A DNA stretch of 64,000 nucleotides, from NCBI GenBank assembly GCA_023205875.1, contig CP060761.1, positions 372,001-436,000 on the forward strand. The letters run 5' to 3'. This DNA comes from Chloropicon primus (Eukaryota; Chlorophyta; Chloropicophyceae; Chloropicales; Chloropicaceae). Shown one piece after another: positions 1-9,970 of this stretch. A model generated the notes under the pieces. That model worked only from the letters and a program-made list of their open reading frames with translations, was not told the DNA's origin and ran no database searches. The first letter of the stretch is position 1; each line of letters starts with the position of its first letter. Made by a program: the position numbers and the translations under genes.

Positions 1-1012
1 CCTCCACGTACATCTTTAAGGAAGAAGTCAAGGTCTGGGTCAGAAAGTCCGTCGCCTTCTTGCCATCCTGGGACGGGCCCTTGTATTCGACGTCCAGGCA
101 CTTCGTCAAGGGGCGATCCCCCGTCTCGATCATCCTGACGAACAAGTCGTGCTTGCTGAGGATGAGGACGATCGGGATTCCAGAAGTCTTCTTTGTGGCG
201 AACGTGGTCGCGAAGAGGTCCTTGGAGTACTCCATGGAGATGTCCGACCTCTGCCCGTGATTGAGATAAGAGTAGTAGTCGTCCCCTACGCCTCTGCCCG
301 GAGCGCTCTCCGAAAAATCCGTCATGGCTACAAAGTACAAAATGCCATCGCAGTTCTTCAGCAGATACTCCCACCTCTTCCTCTCTACGTTCGTACCCCC
401 CACGTCCACGAACTCGAGCCAAACTTCCCTCGTTTGCTTGAGATCGTGGACACCCTTCCGGCTCCCCTGGTCCACCATAATATGCCTAATAATGTACTCG
501 CACAGGCCCGTCGTCGGCTTCCTGCAGATGAAGATGTCCTCCTTGCTCGGCTCATAGTCCTTCCTGAATATCCTCCGCACGCTGTCAAAATACATGTAGT
601 CCCAAGGAGCGTTATAGTAAACATCTTTCACGGCCTCCTGGATCACTGCAAGGGTTCCTATGTCCACAGCAGCGTCAAGAACCTCCTGCACGAACGAGTT
701 GTTCTCGTCCGTGTACTCAAAGTCAGCCACGGCTGCACTCTCCAGCATAGAAAAACTTTTCTGTAGGTCTTCGCTCTCCTCCAACGCAGCAACAACTTCA
801 GCCCGTCCCTTGAGGCTCACCAACCGATGCAAGATGTTGGCCTGGATGTGCTTCCTGAACTCCCTCCGCATGGAGTCGGTAAACCCTCCGAGGTAAGACT
901 CCACAATTTGTTTACAAAACGTTGTCTTCCCACTTCCTACATTCCCAAGGAGTATAATGCGACGGGTCGTCTCGGGAGGCTTGTTGCCTCCTCGTCCCAG
1001 GCAGAACACCAT
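1..1012 (-). CDS. Heterotrimeric G-protein alpha subunit, divergent, 3' end cut off by window edge
   Basis: Signal-transducing GTPase of the G-alpha family, acting at the inner face of the plasma membrane. The start ATG (complement 1010-1012) gives MVFCLGRGGNKPPE, with Cys4 as a possible palmitoylation site and no Gly2. The P-loop GNVGSGKTTF lies near residues 23-32, switch I CRKPTTG near 163-169 keeps the Arg and Thr, and an all-helical domain lies between them. Switch II reads DVGGTNVERKRW (about 203-214): the catalytic Gln of GGQ is Thr. The base-recognition motif is SKHD instead of NKxD. About 337 residues are visible without an intron; the C-terminus is outside the window. It is a tandem paralog of the next gene, in the same orientation about 0.8 kb away. 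Family assignment is firm; slow or absent GTPase activity is inferred. Confidence 0.9.
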   Translation of the reverse strand, partial: MVFCLGRGGNKPPETTRRIILLGNVGSGKTTFCKQIVESYLGGFTDSMRREFRKHIQANILHRLVSLKGRAEVVAALEESEDLQKSFSMLESAAVADFEYTDENNSFVQEVLDAAVDIGTLAVIQEAVKDVYYNAPWDYMYFDSVRRIFRKDYEPSKEDIFICRKPTTGLCEYIIRHIMVDQGSRKGVHDLKQTREVWLEFVDVGGTNVERKRWEYLLKNCDGILYFVAMTDFSESAPGRGVGDDYYSYLNHGQRSDISMEYSKDLFATTFATKKTSGIPIVLILSKHDLFVRMIETGDRPLTKCLDVEYKGPSQDGKKATDFLTQTLTSSLKMYVE

Positions 1013-1847
1013 TCTGCTTTCACTGACTCACGAAATACACAACCCCCCCAAAAGAGAGAAAAGTGGCTGCCAGCCTCTTCAACACTTCATGTTCTGGCCA
1101 TGCACCAAACCAAACCAAACCAAACCAGCACAAGCTTGTCCACTCCACGAGGCAGGCGAAGAACCCCAAAGGTCAAGGTGAAAAGGGAAGCGGAGCGGGC
1201 CAGGAGACAATAAGAGAAAGAGGAAGGGAGTCAAGTCAAGGCCGCGTCTTGGTTGGTCCGTTCCGTTTCTTTCCCGTCGTTTCCGTCGTACCGTCGCGGA
1301 GTCGAGGAGGTCGGAATTTTTTTTCTGTTGTTAGCTTGATTCCATTCGAAGGAGGGAATCAAGTCTAGAGGAGGCCAGCGCAGCGTGGGTGGGTGGGGAT
1401 GCAGCAGGATGGCAGGCAAGGGTTTGCGGATCCCGATGGCGGGATGAATGGATTGGGTTTGGTTTGGTCTCTCTTCCGTCTGTCTGTCTTGAGGCAGGAC
1501 GGTGACGGAATCAATGGCAGGGGTGCGGGGGAGGGAGGGGGGGAAGGAACCCGTGATGCATCTCTCACGAGGAGACTGAGAGGATTATAATCCTGTGTCA
1601 GTCGGTGCGTCTGCGATTGATCCGTCTCTGTCTCTCTCGGCGTGACTAACAATATATTATAGTGATACCTAATTCTTGCTTATACAACTTTGCAAGACAA
1701 GTAATCTTAAATGTTACACGTTCTCAAGCGAAGCGGCCCACGACCACCCTGACGCACCTCAAAAGAGTGCGCGGGCATCAGAACAAGGGCACGCTCTTTC
1801 GCTACCCGCCATTCGCATTCTCACGAGCGTACACGCGCCCGCGCGCT
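1013..1847. other. Spacer between the two G-alpha genes
   Basis: Holds the promoter and 5' UTR of the first G-alpha gene and the 3' flank of the second. It contains a short (CAAAC)n run near 1108-1127 and poly-T and G-rich stretches. I see no coding sequence or RNA gene. Confidence 0.6.
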
Positions 1848-3272
1848 TTAGTTCCAGTGGTAAGACTTGGACCTCACAATTCCCTGTACGGAGTTCCTAG
1901 CGTCCCTTCTCCGTTGCAAATTCAACGAGTTGTTGCCTGAAATAAGTTCCTCAACCGAGGCCGTTCCAGATCCCCTCGCGTTGATCGGTATGCCCGTCAG
2001 GACACTGATTGACCTCCTGAAGTTCAGTTTCTGCTTGGCCTTGCTCTTCGGCGTCCCCGGCATGTGCATGTTCCCTAAATCTGTGATACTTGCTCGGTGC
2101 GTCTTAACGGCCTGCCTTTTCATGATCATTTCCTGCGCAGAGGACTTTCTCACCTGGCCGCTCTTGCTGTACTTCTCGATCGACGTGATGTCCTGCAGAG
2201 CGAACGTTATCTTGTCCCAGATGCGGTTGAAGATCAACGCGAAGTTGGTCTTGCTCGTCAGGTTCTGTCGCAAGATGGGCATTCTCTCCAGCTTCGACTC
2301 TAACATCTTGCTATTCAGCGAGTTCTTGATCTTTGACTTGATCTGCGACGTGAGGAACGCGCAAGCGGTCTCATAGTCCCCGTCGGCTCCCTTGTACTCG
2401 GGAAAGCACTCGCGCATCGAGGGGCTGTTGTCCTCGATCATTTTCCGAAACAGGTCCACCTTCGTTTCCAGGAGAACGATCGGGATGTGCCTCGTCTTTG
2501 GAATGATAAAGTTCTCCTTGAAGAGCTCCTGGGTGTACTTGAGGTTGCACTTGTCGTTGTCACTCAAGTATGAATAGTAGTCCTGCACGGCCCCTTCTTT
2601 GCCGGCGTAGTCGGTCATGGACACCAAATACAGTATCCCGTCGGCAAGCTCGATCTGCTTCTCCCAGCTCTTCCTCTCGCTCCTCTGGCCCCCGACGTCA
2701 ATTACTTCAATGATGACCTCCTGCCTGATCGTCTTATTCCCTTTGGCTTGCACGTGCAAGTGCCTAATGATGTACTCGCAAGAGCCCGTAGTCGGTTTCC
2801 GGCAAGTGAAGATGTCCTCCTTGCTCGGCTCGTAGTCGTTCTTGAAGATCCTCCGAACGTCCCTGAAGTACTTGAAGTCCCATGGCGCACTCAGGTACAG
2901 CGCGTTGCAGATCTCTTGCACTACCTTGTGCTCGCCCACGTACACGGCGGAGTCCAGAACTTCCTGGACGAAGGAGTTGCTCTCGTCGTCCGAGTAGTCA
3001 AAGTCCGCCACCGTGGCGTTCTGCAGCACCATGAAGTTCCTTTTGAACTCCTCGTCCTCCTCGAGCGTGTCTGAAAACTCCTCGAAACTCTGCATGGCCA
3101 CCATTCTGTGCAAGATGTTGGCCTGGATGTGCTTCCTGAACTCCCACTTCATGCTCTTCGAGAACCCTCCCAGGTACGAGTCCACTATCTGTTTGCAGAA
3201 AGTGGTCTTCCCGCTACCGACGTTCCCAAGGAGAACGATGCGGTAATAGTTTTTGCTCGCGCAGATACCCAT
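1848..3272 (-). CDS. G-protein alpha subunit with long C-terminal extension
   Basis: Intronless 474-aa G-alpha homolog. I chose the ATG at 3272 because it gives MGICASK, a G-alpha start with Gly2 (myristoylation) and Cys4 (palmitoylation); upstream codons are low-complexity. Motifs: P-loop GNVGSGKTTF (16-25), switch I CRKPTTG (157-163), switch II DVGGQRSERKSW (192-203) with the catalytic Gln present. The NKxD motif is TKVD (270-273) and TCAxDT is degenerate (ACAFLT, 303-308). After the usual end near residue 350 there is a basic Ser/Arg-rich tail of about 110 residues with no family counterpart that I know. The N-terminal half closely matches the neighbouring copy, so this is a tandem duplication that later diverged. 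Nucleotide preference may be altered given the unusual base-recognition motif. Confidence 0.92.
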   Translation of the reverse strand: MGICASKNYYRIVLLGNVGSGKTTFCKQIVDSYLGGFSKSMKWEFRKHIQANILHRMVAMQSFEEFSDTLEEDEEFKRNFMVLQNATVADFDYSDDESNSFVQEVLDSAVYVGEHKVVQEICNALYLSAPWDFKYFRDVRRIFKNDYEPSKEDIFTCRKPTTGSCEYIIRHLHVQAKGNKTIRQEVIIEVIDVGGQRSERKSWEKQIELADGILYLVSMTDYAGKEGAVQDYYSYLSDNDKCNLKYTQELFKENFIIPKTRHIPIVLLETKVDLFRKMIEDNSPSMRECFPEYKGADGDYETACAFLTSQIKSKIKNSLNSKMLESKLERMPILRQNLTSKTNFALIFNRIWDKITFALQDITSIEKYSKSGQVRKSSAQEMIMKRQAVKTHRASITDLGNMHMPGTPKSKAKQKLNFRRSISVLTGIPINARGSGTASVEELISGNNSLNLQRRRDARNSVQGIVRSKSYHWN

Positions 3273-4782
3273 GATGATATCGACGAACCCCCCACCCCCT
3301 CTAACCCCCCCCTCTCGATCCCTCTGCCCTCCCCTCCCCTCTCTCTTCCTTTCGTAGGGGAACAACCAAAACCAAATTGCGTTGAAGTCTGGAGCTTCAC
3401 ATAACAAACACACACACACACACGCTCTCTCTCTCTCTCTCTCTTCTTCTTCTTCTTCTTCTTCACTGGTGACGCTCCTTCCTCCTCCTGACTTGTGAGT
3501 CAAGGCCAAACCTTGTCTCCTTGCTCCCTTCAAAGGGATGCTCAACAAGACCAAGTGTGCCCCTTGAGGGTGAAAGAGCAAGTCTCCCCTTCCGACCTCC
3601 TGGACTGGCAAATGGCACGTCCTTTCGTCTCAGCACACCACTTGTCCTGTCCCCACCTCACTCACTCACTCACTCTCACTCTCTCTCTCTCTCCAGTGTC
3701 AATACCAAGGGCAAGGAGTGTGACGGTTGGACACCCTCCTCCGAGCCAAAGCCACCCCTTGACCCCGCCTCTGGGTTGTTCTCCTTCTCCCCCTGGTGGT
3801 GTCCTCGGGCAACGCAGCAAAGCACAAGGCTTGACCACCTTGGTGTCGGTCCCACCCACCGAGTTGACCTCGACTCGACTTGACCTGACCTTAGGGGTCC
3901 TTGTCCTTGGGTGTGTGCGCGCCCAAGGTGAGGGCTTCTCTCCTACTCAGCAAGGACGAGGACAGGAGTGGCTGCGGAGTGAAGGTGAAGTGAAGGTATT
4001 TTAGGTGAACAAGATGGAGGGAAGGTGAAGGTGACCTAAAAAGTGACCTAAAAGGTGATCTCGCGCCTTTGATCAGGAGAAAGGAAGTTCCCTTAACCAA
4101 CTCCACTTTCTCTTCTCAGGATTCCAGAGGATCTTACAACCTCACAAGAAGAAGGAAAGGAAAAAAGAAGTCTACTACAAACGTAGGAACTCCCAAGGAC
4201 TCCCAAGTCAGAGAGGGAGATCCGTCTTGGTACGAAGAGAATGGATCAATGGATGAATTGATCAGAGAGTACGACGCAGTTTCATTGGTTCAAACTCCTC
4301 CTTCCCTTCCCTTGGTACTCGTCTTTGTCTTTATCTTTTGCCTTTGTCCATCGTCTCGTCCGTGGATTGACTGACTCGTCGTAGATTGACTTCTTAGATG
4401 GAACACATGGCACTACAGCAGTTCCTAGGGTTTCGAGGGGAGGAGAGAAAGTAAACGGATGGGAGGGAGGACGATGGATGTGCGATGGCGCCATGCGATG
4501 CCATGCGATGCCATGCGATGGGTGGAGCACTTCCATCCCAAGCTTTTGTTGGAGCTGCCTGATCAAAACGATTGGATTGCACTCTTCGTCCCAACGCGCA
4601 GGGGAGGGGGGGGAAAGCCATCCGATATGCACCGACGCCGGGCGCTTCGCCTTGGCCGAGTCGGGTTTCTTGTGTCGTCGTCTTCGTCAGTCGTTAGTAA
4701 TTACTAAGAAGAGAATTACAAAGGCAGTACGGGCGCTTGACCCGCCGCTCGCAACAAGTTACACGATCTTAGGTTCCTCCCT
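3273..4782. other. 1.5 kb spacer with simple repeats
   Basis: Upstream region of the G-alpha gene and 3' flank of the MYCBP gene. It contains AC, CT and CTT runs at about 3409-3464, a CT run at 3670-3693, a twofold GTGACCTAAAA at 4030-4051, and a threefold 10-bp repeat GATGCCATGC near 4485-4520. The reading frames here have no recognisable protein signature. Confidence 0.55.
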
Positions 4783-5592
4783 TTATGCAGCTGCCTCCTC
4801 GGCTTCTGGCGCGGGCTCCTCCTCCTTCACTTTCAGACCTTCGATCTGCGAAACGAGTCACACAGCGAAGGCAAAGGAAGGGAGAGAAAAAGAGAGAGTC
4901 AGCAAGAAGGGTCACTGTGGGCGGAGGTCCTCCTCCGGTCCTCCAACGATTCAGGGCTCCAAAGGAAGGCTGGCTCTCCGAGTCGGTGCCGTCAAGGTAC
5001 CCCCGTCGGGCGCGAGAGTGCAGCTAAAGCTGTCACGAAAAGGGACTCACCTCCGCCTGAAGCTTCTCAATTGTGGCCTTGGCGTCCTCAAGTTGCTTTT
5101 CTACGCTCTCCTTTTCAGCTACGAGCGCGTCGTGCTCCTCCTTGGTTGGAGCTCCGAGCGAAGTCTTCAAGAACCTGGAAGAATCAAAATCAATGCACCG
5201 AGTCAGGAAGCTGCAGCACGCACACAAAGAGAGAGATTAGATGCCGAGAGCAAGAACTTACTCCAATCCAGACACTGGCTTATCCGGCTCCTCGTAGAGA
5301 CTGACCAGGGCTGCAGAAGAAGAGAGAAAAGTCAGACACCACGGTCAGCCTTCGTCAAGCACACACTTTTTGACGTCAAGGCGGGGACTTTTCTTTCCCT
5401 TCGTTTCTCGACCCCCTTGAATCCTCTCCCTCTCTCTGCAGTGCCATGCTTCCTGGGTGAAGAGGATGGAGTCACGGCACTGAGGCACAGAAAGACAGAG
5501 GTCTTGGATCCCTTTGCCTTACCTTTGGTAATAGCGTCAATGACGCCAGCACCTTCCAAGTATTTTCTGAAAGCATCTTTCTTGGATTCCAT
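4783..5592 (-). CDS. MYCBP: MYCBP/AMY-1 homolog (four exons)
   Basis: Small helical coiled-coil protein of the c-Myc-binding-protein/AMY-1 family, which in flagellates is tied to axonemal and A-kinase-anchor complexes. Exons in transcript order: 5592-5523, 5310-5262, 5174-5051, 4845-4783. All donors are GTAAGN or GTGAGT and the phases agree, giving 101 aa (human protein: 103). Diagnostic blocks are FRKYLEGAGVIDAITKALV followed by LYEEPDKPVSGLEFLK, matching the family's RRYLEKSGVLDTLTK / LYEEPEKP / LDFLK pattern, then a coiled coil EKESVEKQLEDAKATIEKLQ and an acidic tail. The 5' UTR carries a (GA)n run in the sense strand (CT at 5655-5701). Assignment is firm from the order and spacing of the motifs. 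Confidence 0.9.
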
Positions 5593-5654
5593 CGCGGCGG
5601 GGTTGAGTGTGAGTGTGATGCAAAAAACAAAAATCAAAAACTGGTGAATGAGGT

Positions 5655-5703
<49 letters not shown>

Positions 5704-6195
5704 GACAGGTCAACAGACGACAGACGACCTTCTCCCTCTGCCTCTCTCGCTCTCTCTTGTCTTGGGAAGGTTTCCGTTAGTGGACCCAGGGAAACGAACG
5801 TCATAGAAAACCGAAACGTAAACGAGTTGCGTTTCGGGGACTATAAATAATGTCTTACGTAGAAACACATGGCACCACAGCACTCGGAGAATTTAAACTA
5901 TTTCCGGAAGAGAAGAGACGCGGGATGAAGAGGAAGGCTTGATCAAGGACGAGGATGGTGATGGACATATGGATGACATCCATCCCTCCATCTCCTCCAT
6001 CTCCTCCCTCCTCTTGTTGTTGTTTTGGGATTGGATATTGGATCGACACCATCCGAGCAGGAGGAGCATCCATCACTCTATACATCCGGTGTGTTCGTCT
6101 TCTTATTACAGTTGTCCTCAGCCCTTCTCCTCTGCCGGCATAGCTTTTATAAGGTGTTACAAAAAATTTTGCGCGTTCTCTCTCTCTTCAGCAGC
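5593..6195. other. Spacer with long CT microsatellite
   Basis: 5' flank of the MYCBP gene and 3' flank of the RRM gene. A (CT)n tract of about 47 bp lies at 5655-5701. The rest is unique, with clustered CCATC and CTCC repeats at 5975-6020 and no gene that I can support. Confidence 0.55.
5655..5701. repeat. (CT)n microsatellite
   Basis: Uninterrupted CT dinucleotides. They lie 60-110 bp upstream of the MYCBP start and read as (GA)n in its 5' UTR. Confidence 0.9.
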
Positions 6196-7836
6196 TCAGT
6201 ACGGCTGGTACCTCCTGTTCGCTTGATCATCCTGCTGCTTCCCGTATCCTCCGTGGCCGCCGTAGGACCCACCCTGGCCCTGGGAGTACTGGGATCCCCC
6301 CATGGGGTTGCCCATGTACGACTGCTGCTGGTGATAATATTGCTGCTGCTGCTGCTGCTGCTGGTGATAATATTGCTGCTGCTGCTGATACATTTGGGGT
6401 GGGTTGCCATACGAGCTGTAAGGAGCCTGCTGCTGAGAGTAGTGCTGTTGCTGCGGAGGAGGCCCGCCCCCCGAATTCCGGGGCGGGTTTGCTTGGTCCA
6501 CCGCCACGGGGTGGCCTGGCCTCAGCTCGTGAACGGGCTGGGCGAAAACGGCGGAGAGACTCGAGGGGTCCTCGTACGTCACGAAGCAGAAGTTCCTGTC
6601 CCTGCCGGAGAAGTTGTCCTTGGGGATGAACACCCTCTGGATCGCCCCGTACTGGCTGAAGTGCGACCTCACCTCCTCCTCGGTGCACTGGGGGGGGAGC
6701 TTTCCGACGAAGAGCCTCACGTGGGCGTTGCTCACCGCTTCCGCGTGCCTTTGCGCCCCCCTGCTGTTGTACGCGCCCCCCTGGGGAGGGGCGCTCCCGT
6801 AAGGCCCCCCCCTCCCTCCCTGGTAGCTGTCCCCCGGGTAGCCCCCGCGGCCATACCCTCCTCCGTAACCCCCGCCTCCGTACCCGCCGGACCTCGGGCC
6901 GCCGTAACCCCCGCCCCCACCTCCTCCGCCGCCTCCCCTGTGCTTTGCCCGGTCCACCGACACCGTGTGCCCCTCTTGGACCACGTGCTGCTGGGTCTCC
7001 AGGGCCGCCTCGGCGCACGAGCTCAGCGCAAAGGTCAAGAAGGCGATGCCTCTGTGCGACCCGTGGGAACCCCCTTGCCTCGGCATGAAAAAGTCTTCGA
7101 TGTCACCAAACTTACTGAAGTACGACTTCACGGTCTCACCCTCGAGGTCCGGGCTGATCTTCGCGATGAAGATCCTCCTGTCCAAGTTCTTGTTCTGCTC
7201 CGCAGCTCTGGAGAAACCCCTCTGGCTGCCCGAGCCAGAACCCTCCCTCGGCGGGAACTTCTGCCCCCTGTGCTCCTCCGCCTTGGGAATCGCTGGCTTG
7301 ATGTCTATCGTCCGCCCGTCAATCTCGAACGTGCCACTCGACTCGATCGCTTTCTTCACCTGATCGTCCTCGGCAAACGTCACAAAGGCGAAGCCCTTGC
7401 TCCTCCCCGTCACCTTGTCCCTCACCAGCTGCGCGTCCTGGATGATCCCGAACCTCTCCTGCATGTGCCTCCACAAGTCACTCTCTCCAAGAGCGTACGG
7501 AAGACCGAGCACCGCGATCTTTCGAGAGCTCGGCTCCTCCCGATCCCCTTCGCCGCCATCCCCCTTCACCTCCCCCTCCTTGGCCTCTCCTCCCGATGCC
7601 TCCTTCGTTGCTTCGTTCTCTTTCTTCTCTTCAGGCTTCGCTCCAGGAGTCTCGTCCGCTCCAAGACCCTCGTCAGAAGGAGGCACGACACCTTCCCCTT
7701 GCTCGCCTTGCTCCGCCGCCGCCGCCTCGTCCCCCTCCGCCCCTCCAGCGTTGTCCACAAGAACCTGCTGCTCTTCCTCTTGGGCACCTTCCGCCATCTC
7801 GCTCTTCGACGCCTCAGACCTCCTCGTGACCACCAT
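6196..7836 (-). CDS. Three-RRM hnRNP/TDP-43-like RNA-binding protein with prion-like tail
   Basis: Predicted nuclear RNA-binding protein of 546 aa, intronless as read. Order: acidic Glu/Gly-rich N-terminus (1-105); RRM1 with RNP2 IAVLGLP and RNP1 KGFAFVTF; RRM2 (IFIAKI...RGIAFLTF); a Gly/Tyr-rich linker with RGG and GGYGG repeats (about 300-350); RRM3 (RLFVGKL...RNFCFVTY); then a Gln/Tyr/Ser-rich tail with poly-Q (about 465-546) typical of prion-like, condensate-forming domains. The start at 7836 (MVVTRRSE) is the first ATG compatible with the acidic domain; a second ATG at 7797 (MAEGAQ) is also possible, and the open frame upstream looks non-coding. The architecture recalls TDP-43 or DAZAP proteins but has a third RRM, so orthology is not settled. 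Confidence 0.85.
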   Translation of the reverse strand: MVVTRRSEASKSEMAEGAQEEEQQVLVDNAGGAEGDEAAAAEQGEQGEGVVPPSDEGLGADETPGAKPEEKKENEATKEASGGEAKEGEVKGDGGEGDREEPSSRKIAVLGLPYALGESDLWRHMQERFGIIQDAQLVRDKVTGRSKGFAFVTFAEDDQVKKAIESSGTFEIDGRTIDIKPAIPKAEEHRGQKFPPREGSGSGSQRGFSRAAEQNKNLDRRIFIAKISPDLEGETVKSYFSKFGDIEDFFMPRQGGSHGSHRGIAFLTFALSSCAEAALETQQHVVQEGHTVSVDRAKHRGGGGGGGGGGYGGPRSGGYGGGGYGGGYGRGGYPGDSYQGGRGGPYGSAPPQGGAYNSRGAQRHAEAVSNAHVRLFVGKLPPQCTEEEVRSHFSQYGAIQRVFIPKDNFSGRDRNFCFVTYEDPSSLSAVFAQPVHELRPGHPVAVDQANPPRNSGGGPPPQQQHYSQQQAPYSSYGNPPQMYQQQQQYYHQQQQQQQQYYHQQQSYMGNPMGGSQYSQGQGGSYGGHGGYGKQQDDQANRRYQPY

Positions 7837-8429
7837 ACCTGTCGACCGACCCACCGTTCGAAAGAGCGCGAGACAAGCTTTCCAATGAACCCTTCTTCGA
7901 TCACTTTCGACCTCGTTCTCGTCCGCTATCCCTCCTCGAACTTTTGCCTCTCCTCTTGTCTCCCCTCGGTCGCGGCTTCCCACTGCTCACTGTCGAGACG
8001 GTGGCCACAAGGGGGCGGCGGGGCCAACTGGAGGTGAGTCTTGGCGCGATTAGGCGCAAAGGGGGACAAGGGAAGCGAGCATGGCGCACGTCGATGAAAA
8101 TATCGTGTCATGCTCTTTCGAATGACTATCTGGTTGAAGGGAATGGAAAAATGTGGAGCATGGAGTTAACCAAAACGTTTGCTTTTCTGTTGCTACTTGC
8201 CAGGGATAGGTGAGTCTTGGCGCGATTAGGCGAGATGGAGGCCAAGAGAAGCGAGGATGGCGCACGTCGATGAAGAGATCACCTCCTTGGCTTTCGAATG
8301 CGCTGGCGCTCGAAGGAATCGAACCGACAGTGAGGACGGCGGACTGAATAACTTGGCTTGTGTTTCTGTTCTGTGAACTCGGTGGCTCGGTGAAGAAGTG
8401 GAGGGGAGGAGAGGACTGGACCTCTTGCG
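7837..8429. promoter_or_regulatory. Shared divergent upstream region (RRM gene / WDR89-like gene)
   Basis: Intergenic region between a minus-strand and a plus-strand start. It contains a 93-bp direct duplication (8032-8124 and 8208-8300), each copy opening with a donor-like AGGTGAGTC and ending with CTTTCGAATG. Promoter function is inferred from position. Confidence 0.5.
8032..8300. repeat. Local direct duplication, 93-bp copies at 176-bp offset
   Basis: Copies at 8032-8124 and 8208-8300 share AGGTGAGTCTTGGCGCGATT, GGCGCACGTCGATGAA and CTTTCGAATG with scattered differences. The spacer between them is unique. It looks older than the duplication at 42.7 kb. Confidence 0.85.
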
Positions 8430-9785
8430 ATGCAGAGGGTTTCGGCACGAGGCGTGCCACTGGATAAGTTCGATGGAATTGCTGTGAATGTGGGCCAGGA
8501 GGCCCTCAAAGCCATGGCTGCGGCTGGGTTGAGGCCGCCGGAGGGGGAGGAGGAAGCCCCCGAGATATACCTTCTGAAGGTGGTTTCGTCCTCCGCGCTT
8601 GGGGGTGGGCCCCTTGGATCGCGCCAACTGATCGCTACGTCCCTCAGTGACTTCACTGTCCACGTGCTGGAGAGGAGGGGGGGGGAGCTTCACCCCGTCT
8701 GCAGGTTCAGGGCTCACGACGCCCCGGTGACCGACCTTCTCTTTTTCCCGGGCCCAAGTCCGACGCTGATGACGGCGTCAGAGGACGGGCTGGCGAAGAC
8801 TTGGGACCTCAGCAGGTCCCTTGCGAGCGGGAGCGACGCCCAATGCGTGAATCAGGTGGCTTGTGACGGGAGGCGGAGCCCCGTTTGGAGCATAAGCGCC
8901 AGCAAGTCTGGCGAGCTCCTCGCGGCTGCCACCCAACAAGGCGTCTTGATCTGGAGGAAGGTCGTGGACAAGAGGCATGGCCTCAAGTGGAAGAAGCACG
9001 TGGCCCTCGAGGAATCGTTTTGCGACGTAGTCACACAGGTTCTGTTCCACCCTGACGAGTCCTCCAGCGGAATCGGCGCGGGACCCCCAATAGTTCTCGC
9101 GGCGTGCGGAGAGGACGGCCTCGTGTGCTTGTTCGACCTGAACAAGGGCCCAGACGAGGACGAGAACCTCCTTGCCGTCCTTAACGCGGATAGCTCGATC
9201 GCCCAGGTCGGTTTTTTTGGACAAAGACAAGGTGGCTTCCTTTGGTGCCGAACGAACGACGAAACGTTTAGGGCGTGGAATTGGACGAAGGCCTGCGTAT
9301 CCCAAGAGGAGGTGGGCAGGGACGTGACCATGGGAGAGAGCGAAGAAGAGTCCGAGGTTTCCAGCATGAGGGACGCCAGGAAGAACTTGACCGAAAGCCT
9401 CTCTCGCTCCGCTCCTTCTGCCAAGATTGATTACCTCGTGGACTGCCACTGGGACACCTCGAGCGCGGAGCTCAGGCTCTGCGGAGGCAACACTTCCGGG
9501 CAGCTCTTTCTCTTCCAGCTCGCTGTGGAAGCCTTCGATCACGGCAAGGGGGAAGCGATGGTGAGGTTCAGCAGCCCCAAGGACATTAAGCCTCTTCGTT
9601 CTCTCTGCGGGGGGGGTCACCGCTCCGTCGTGCGGTCCATGGACAGCTCCCACGCCCCCGACTGGTACTTGACCTGCGGAGAGGACGGCATCTTGTGCCA
9701 GTGGACCCCTTCGCGGAAAGGTTACGGGGGCTCGTCCGGAGTTGCGCCCCCGAACCGAGCGATGAGCCGATACAGGCCGTACTGA
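8430..9785 (+). CDS. WDR89: WD40 protein, WDR89-like
   Basis: Predicted beta-propeller scaffold of 451 aa, intronless. WD units are visible as FRAHDAPVTDLLFFPGP followed by TASEDGLAKTWDLS, then SPVWSISASKSGELLAAA with GVLIW, then LAACGEDGLVCLFDLNKG, LRLCGGNTSGQLFLFQL, and finally HRSVVRSM with LTCGEDGILCQW near the C-terminus. The final GGGHRSVVR...GEDG..W pairing and the length (human WDR89 is just under 400 aa) are why I name WDR89; the molecular role of that family is poorly known. The start ATG at 8430 is the first in frame. The 3' end faces NDUFS8 across 185 bp. Other WD40 families cannot be excluded without a search. Confidence 0.75.
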   Translation: MQRVSARGVPLDKFDGIAVNVGQEALKAMAAAGLRPPEGEEEAPEIYLLKVVSSSALGGGPLGSRQLIATSLSDFTVHVLERRGGELHPVCRFRAHDAPVTDLLFFPGPSPTLMTASEDGLAKTWDLSRSLASGSDAQCVNQVACDGRRSPVWSISASKSGELLAAATQQGVLIWRKVVDKRHGLKWKKHVALEESFCDVVTQVLFHPDESSSGIGAGPPIVLAACGEDGLVCLFDLNKGPDEDENLLAVLNADSSIAQVGFFGQRQGGFLWCRTNDETFRAWNWTKACVSQEEVGRDVTMGESEEESEVSSMRDARKNLTESLSRSAPSAKIDYLVDCHWDTSSAELRLCGGNTSGQLFLFQLAVEAFDHGKGEAMVRFSSPKDIKPLRSLCGGGHRSVVRSMDSSHAPDWYLTCGEDGILCQWTPSRKGYGGSSGVAPPNRAMSRYRPY

Positions 9786-9970
9786 GGTGGCCGCTGCCGA
9801 CCCAAGGGGATGGCCCGGGGGGGCTCGCCGTAGAACGAGAAAGGGTTGCACATCATACCCCCCTTGTTCACCGTGTGTTTGTATGACTAATGTAAAGTAA
9901 TATTTGATAAGTTTAATTGCTTCAAGGCGGCGAGCGTGTCGGTAAATGTTGCACGAACCGTGTCTCACGC

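Noticed and set aside
6025-8037. A 670-codon reading frame on the plus strand opposite the RRM gene
   Set aside because: Mirror of the GC-rich, codon-biased minus-strand gene; it is Leu/Arg/His-rich with no domain, while the minus strand shows three RRMs.
8310-8330. GGTTCGATTCC (minus strand), like a tRNA T-loop
   Set aside because: The flanking bases do not form the five-pair T stem and no D or anticodon arm could be placed; it also lies next to a duplicated segment.
8778-9968. A 396-codon minus-strand frame across the WDR89-like gene
   Set aside because: Shadow of the WD40 gene; no motif and Arg/Pro/His composition typical of antisense frames here.
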